From: DATHWB01 sp040880725
GTDB lineage: Bacteria; Actinomycetota; Acidimicrobiia; Spongiisociales; ZC4RG35
Direction: 5' to 3'
Assembly: GCA_040880725.1 (NCBI GenBank)
Contig: JBBDHV010000005.1
Coordinates: forward strand, 62,001 to 126,000
DNA: 64,000 nucleotides
Of this stretch, positions 62,559-64,000 are shown piece by piece. The position numbers and the translations under genes are program-made. The notes under the pieces were generated by a model, which did no database searches, had not been told where the DNA came from, and saw nothing but the letters and a program-made list of their open reading frames with translations. Within the stretch, counting starts at the first letter, position 1. The number at the start of each line of letters is the position of its first letter.

Positions 62559-63641
62559 CTAAGAAATCAGTATGTCGGCGATGTCGACCCAGGTGCCCGT
62601 TTCGATGCTGCGTTGGGCGGCGATGCCCATGGCAACGGCCAGGAGGCCGTCTTCGAGGGTGACCTCGGGGGTGGTCCCGGCGCGACACGTGCGGATGAAG
62701 TCCAGGTGCTCGAGTTGGCTCGAGCCGTGGTGGTGGCCTTCATAGGTGATGCGGTCGTCATCGATGTGGTGTTCTTCGACGTCGCCCACGAAATGGGTCC
62801 CGCGACGGCCGATCCGAAGCACTTTCTCGGGGAGGAATGCTTCGACCTTCCCCTGTGTGCCCACGGCGACGACTTCCTCCTGGTTCCGGGTGGCCTCGGC
62901 GAACATGCACAGGTCGAGCATCGCCCGCACACCGTTGGCGTACTCGACGACGGCGTAGGCGTTGTCGAGGATGTCGGGGGTGTGGCCGTCGTATTCCTCG
63001 TCGAGGTGGTTGACGTCCTGGCCCCCCGATGCAACGACACGGACGGGGTTGCTGTCGATGATCTCGTTCATCAGATCGAAGAAGTGACAGCACTTCTCGA
63101 CCATCGTGCCGCCGGAGTTGCGGTTGAAGCGGTTCCAGTCGCCGACCTTGCGGAGGAACGGAAACCGGTGCTCGCGAATCGACACCATTCGCACGTCGCC
63201 CACAGTCCCGCCCCTGACCTCGTCGATGAGTCGGGTGACCGGCGGCATGTAGCGGTACTCCAAACCGACCCAGGTGACTGCGTGCCGCGACCTCGACCAT
63301 TCGATGACGCGACGACAGTCTTCGACGGTGATGCAGAGAGGCTTTTCGACGAGGATGTGAAGGTCCGTCTTCATGGCCGCTGCGAGCACATCGATGTGGG
63401 TGTGGTTCGGTGTGGCGATCACCACGGCATCGACGACGTCGGATTCCAGAAGGTCGCGGTAGTCCTCGAATTCCCTGGCGTTGTCGGTGAGGGTGTGTGC
63501 CGCGGCGCGGCTGTCGGGATGGGGATCGGCGTAGGCGGCGACGGTGGCCCCCGGAATGTGGTTGATGTTCTCGATGTGTTCGACACCCATCATCCCGGTG
63601 CCGATCACCCCGTAGCGAAATGGCGCTGATGTGTCAGCCAA
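62559..63641 (-). CDS. Gfo/Idh/MocA-family oxidoreductase
   Basis: A 360-residue NAD(P)-dependent sugar or inositol dehydrogenase. The Rossmann motif is YGVIGTGMMGVEHIENINHI, then VVIATPNHTHIDVLAAAMKT and the catalytic lysine in ILVEKPLCITVEDC. The C-terminal domain has FNRNSGGTMVEKCCHFFDLM. The TTG at 63641 is chosen because GGAGGT lies 6 nt before it; GTG at 63665 is the alternative. Convergent with the importer, so probably part of the same sugar pathway. Confidence 0.86.
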   Translation of the reverse strand: MADTSAPFRYGVIGTGMMGVEHIENINHIPGATVAAYADPHPDSRAAAHTLTDNAREFEDYRDLLESDVVDAVVIATPNHTHIDVLAAAMKTDLHILVEKPLCITVEDCRRVIEWSRSRHAVTWVGLEYRYMPPVTRLIDEVRGGTVGDVRMVSIREHRFPFLRKVGDWNRFNRNSGGTMVEKCCHFFDLMNEIIDSNPVRVVASGGQDVNHLDEEYDGHTPDILDNAYAVVEYANGVRAMLDLCMFAEATRNQEEVVAVGTQGKVEAFLPEKVLRIGRRGTHFVGDVEEHHIDDDRITYEGHHHGSSQLEHLDFIRTCRAGTTPEVTLEDGLLAVAMGIAAQRSIETGTWVDIADILIS

Positions 63642-63705
63642 GCCCCGACCTCCGATTCGGCTCACACACTAGGGTCCGGGAGATGACCGGGCTGACACGA
63701 CTTTG

Positions 63706-64000
63706 ATGTTGAAAATCGGCTCCACGCGGTCCCTCGGCGAACTCGGGACCGTCGGTGCCTTGGCGTTTGGTCACTGGCGTTTCGTTGGTCACGACCTGCA
63801 GACGGCCACCCTCCTGATGGAGACCGCGCTGGATGCCGGGATGAACCTCATCGACACGGCCGACGTCTACGGTCTCGACTGGGGCGGGACGGCATTCGGG
63901 CAGGCCGAGGAACAACTGGGTGAGGTGCTCGCCGCCAACCCGGCGATGCGCGACCGAATCATCCTCGCCACCAAGGGGGGGATCACCCCGCCCGTGCCCT
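63706..64000 (+). CDS. Aldo/keto reductase (3' partial)
   Basis: The first 98 codons of an aldo/keto reductase, cut by the window end. Visible are LGTVGALAFGHWRF-like text in ELGTVGALAFGHWRFVGHDL, the catalytic aspartate and tyrosine in NLIDTADVYGLDWGGTAFGQ, and AEEQLGEVLAANPAMRDRII followed by LATKGG (catalytic Lys). ATG at 63706, divergent from the Gfo/Idh/MocA gene by 64 bp. The substrate cannot be judged from this part. Confidence 0.85.
   Translation, partial: MLKIGSTRSLGELGTVGALAFGHWRFVGHDLQTATLLMETALDAGMNLIDTADVYGLDWGGTAFGQAEEQLGEVLAANPAMRDRIILATKGGITPPVP

Overview
This 64 kb window is GC-rich chromosomal DNA from an actinobacterium. Most genes use ATG/GTG starts, stop/start overlaps such as ATGA, GTGA and TGATG are very common, and a DUF222/13E12-type HNH endonuclease gene is present. 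The gene content (menaquinone genes, a lipoprotein cytochrome c, ectoine uptake, mannosylglycerate synthesis) suggests a marine or otherwise salt-exposed member, possibly Acidimicrobiia. That class assignment is inference. The sequence is a scaffold: it has an N gap at 59499-59508, and both ends cut through genes. No rRNA, tRNA, CRISPR array or complete insertion sequence was seen.

Layout. 1-5.4 kb: ectoine/hydroxyectoine importer ehuBCDA followed by ectoine hydrolase (eutD/doeA) and an M20-family deacetylase. 5.5-7.7 kb: an MFS transporter and an SMP-30-like protein on the minus strand. 7.7-16.8 kb: a HerA-like ATPase, then (after L-2-hydroxyglutarate oxidase, an amidohydrolase remnant and mannosyl-3-phosphoglycerate synthase) sbcD-sbcC-nurA with overlapping stops and starts. 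This matches the herA-mre11-rad50-nurA order of archaeal DNA end-resection operons. 16.8-21 kb: alkB between inverted repeats, then EamA/PNPOx-like genes divergent from a MocR regulator, then a MaoC hydratase. 21-28.5 kb: gpsA, ychF, a glycine riboswitch with gcvP, an acidic low-complexity protein and a gamma-carbonic-anhydrase-like protein. 28.5-31.8 kb: an ABC-2 exporter, a small membrane protein and GDP-mannose pyrophosphorylase. 31.8-37.2 kb: cytochrome c, menC, menD, menF, a MerR-like gene and murI. 37.2-42.6 kb: SDR, sufE/rhodanese, tam, a pseudouridine synthase, malQ and a hydrolase remnant. 42.6-48.3 kb: a secreted SLH metalloprotease, TetR, a deleted acyl-CoA dehydrogenase, SDR, HNH endonuclease and EAL protein. 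48.3-56.8 kb: L,D-transpeptidase, hydroxyacid dehydrogenase, thiamin pyrophosphokinase, S9 peptidase, phosphofructokinase, ATP-grasp ligase, an NfuA-like protein and a Mug-type glycosylase. 56.9-64 kb: a LacI-controlled glycoside ABC importer with two matching operators, one permease greatly enlarged, followed by Gfo/Idh/MocA and aldo/keto reductase genes.

How the parts connect. Two compatible-solute systems are present: ectoine is imported and degraded for C and N, while mannosylglycerate is made from GDP-mannose (ManC, 30.7 kb) and 3-phosphoglycerate (MpgS, 11.1 kb). DNA maintenance is well represented: HerA/SbcCD/NurA, AlkB and a Mug-type glycosylase. Three gene remnants (amidohydrolase, alpha/beta hydrolase, and an acyl-CoA dehydrogenase with a large internal deletion) show ongoing gene loss. 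Many of the gene-end spacers hold strong hairpins.
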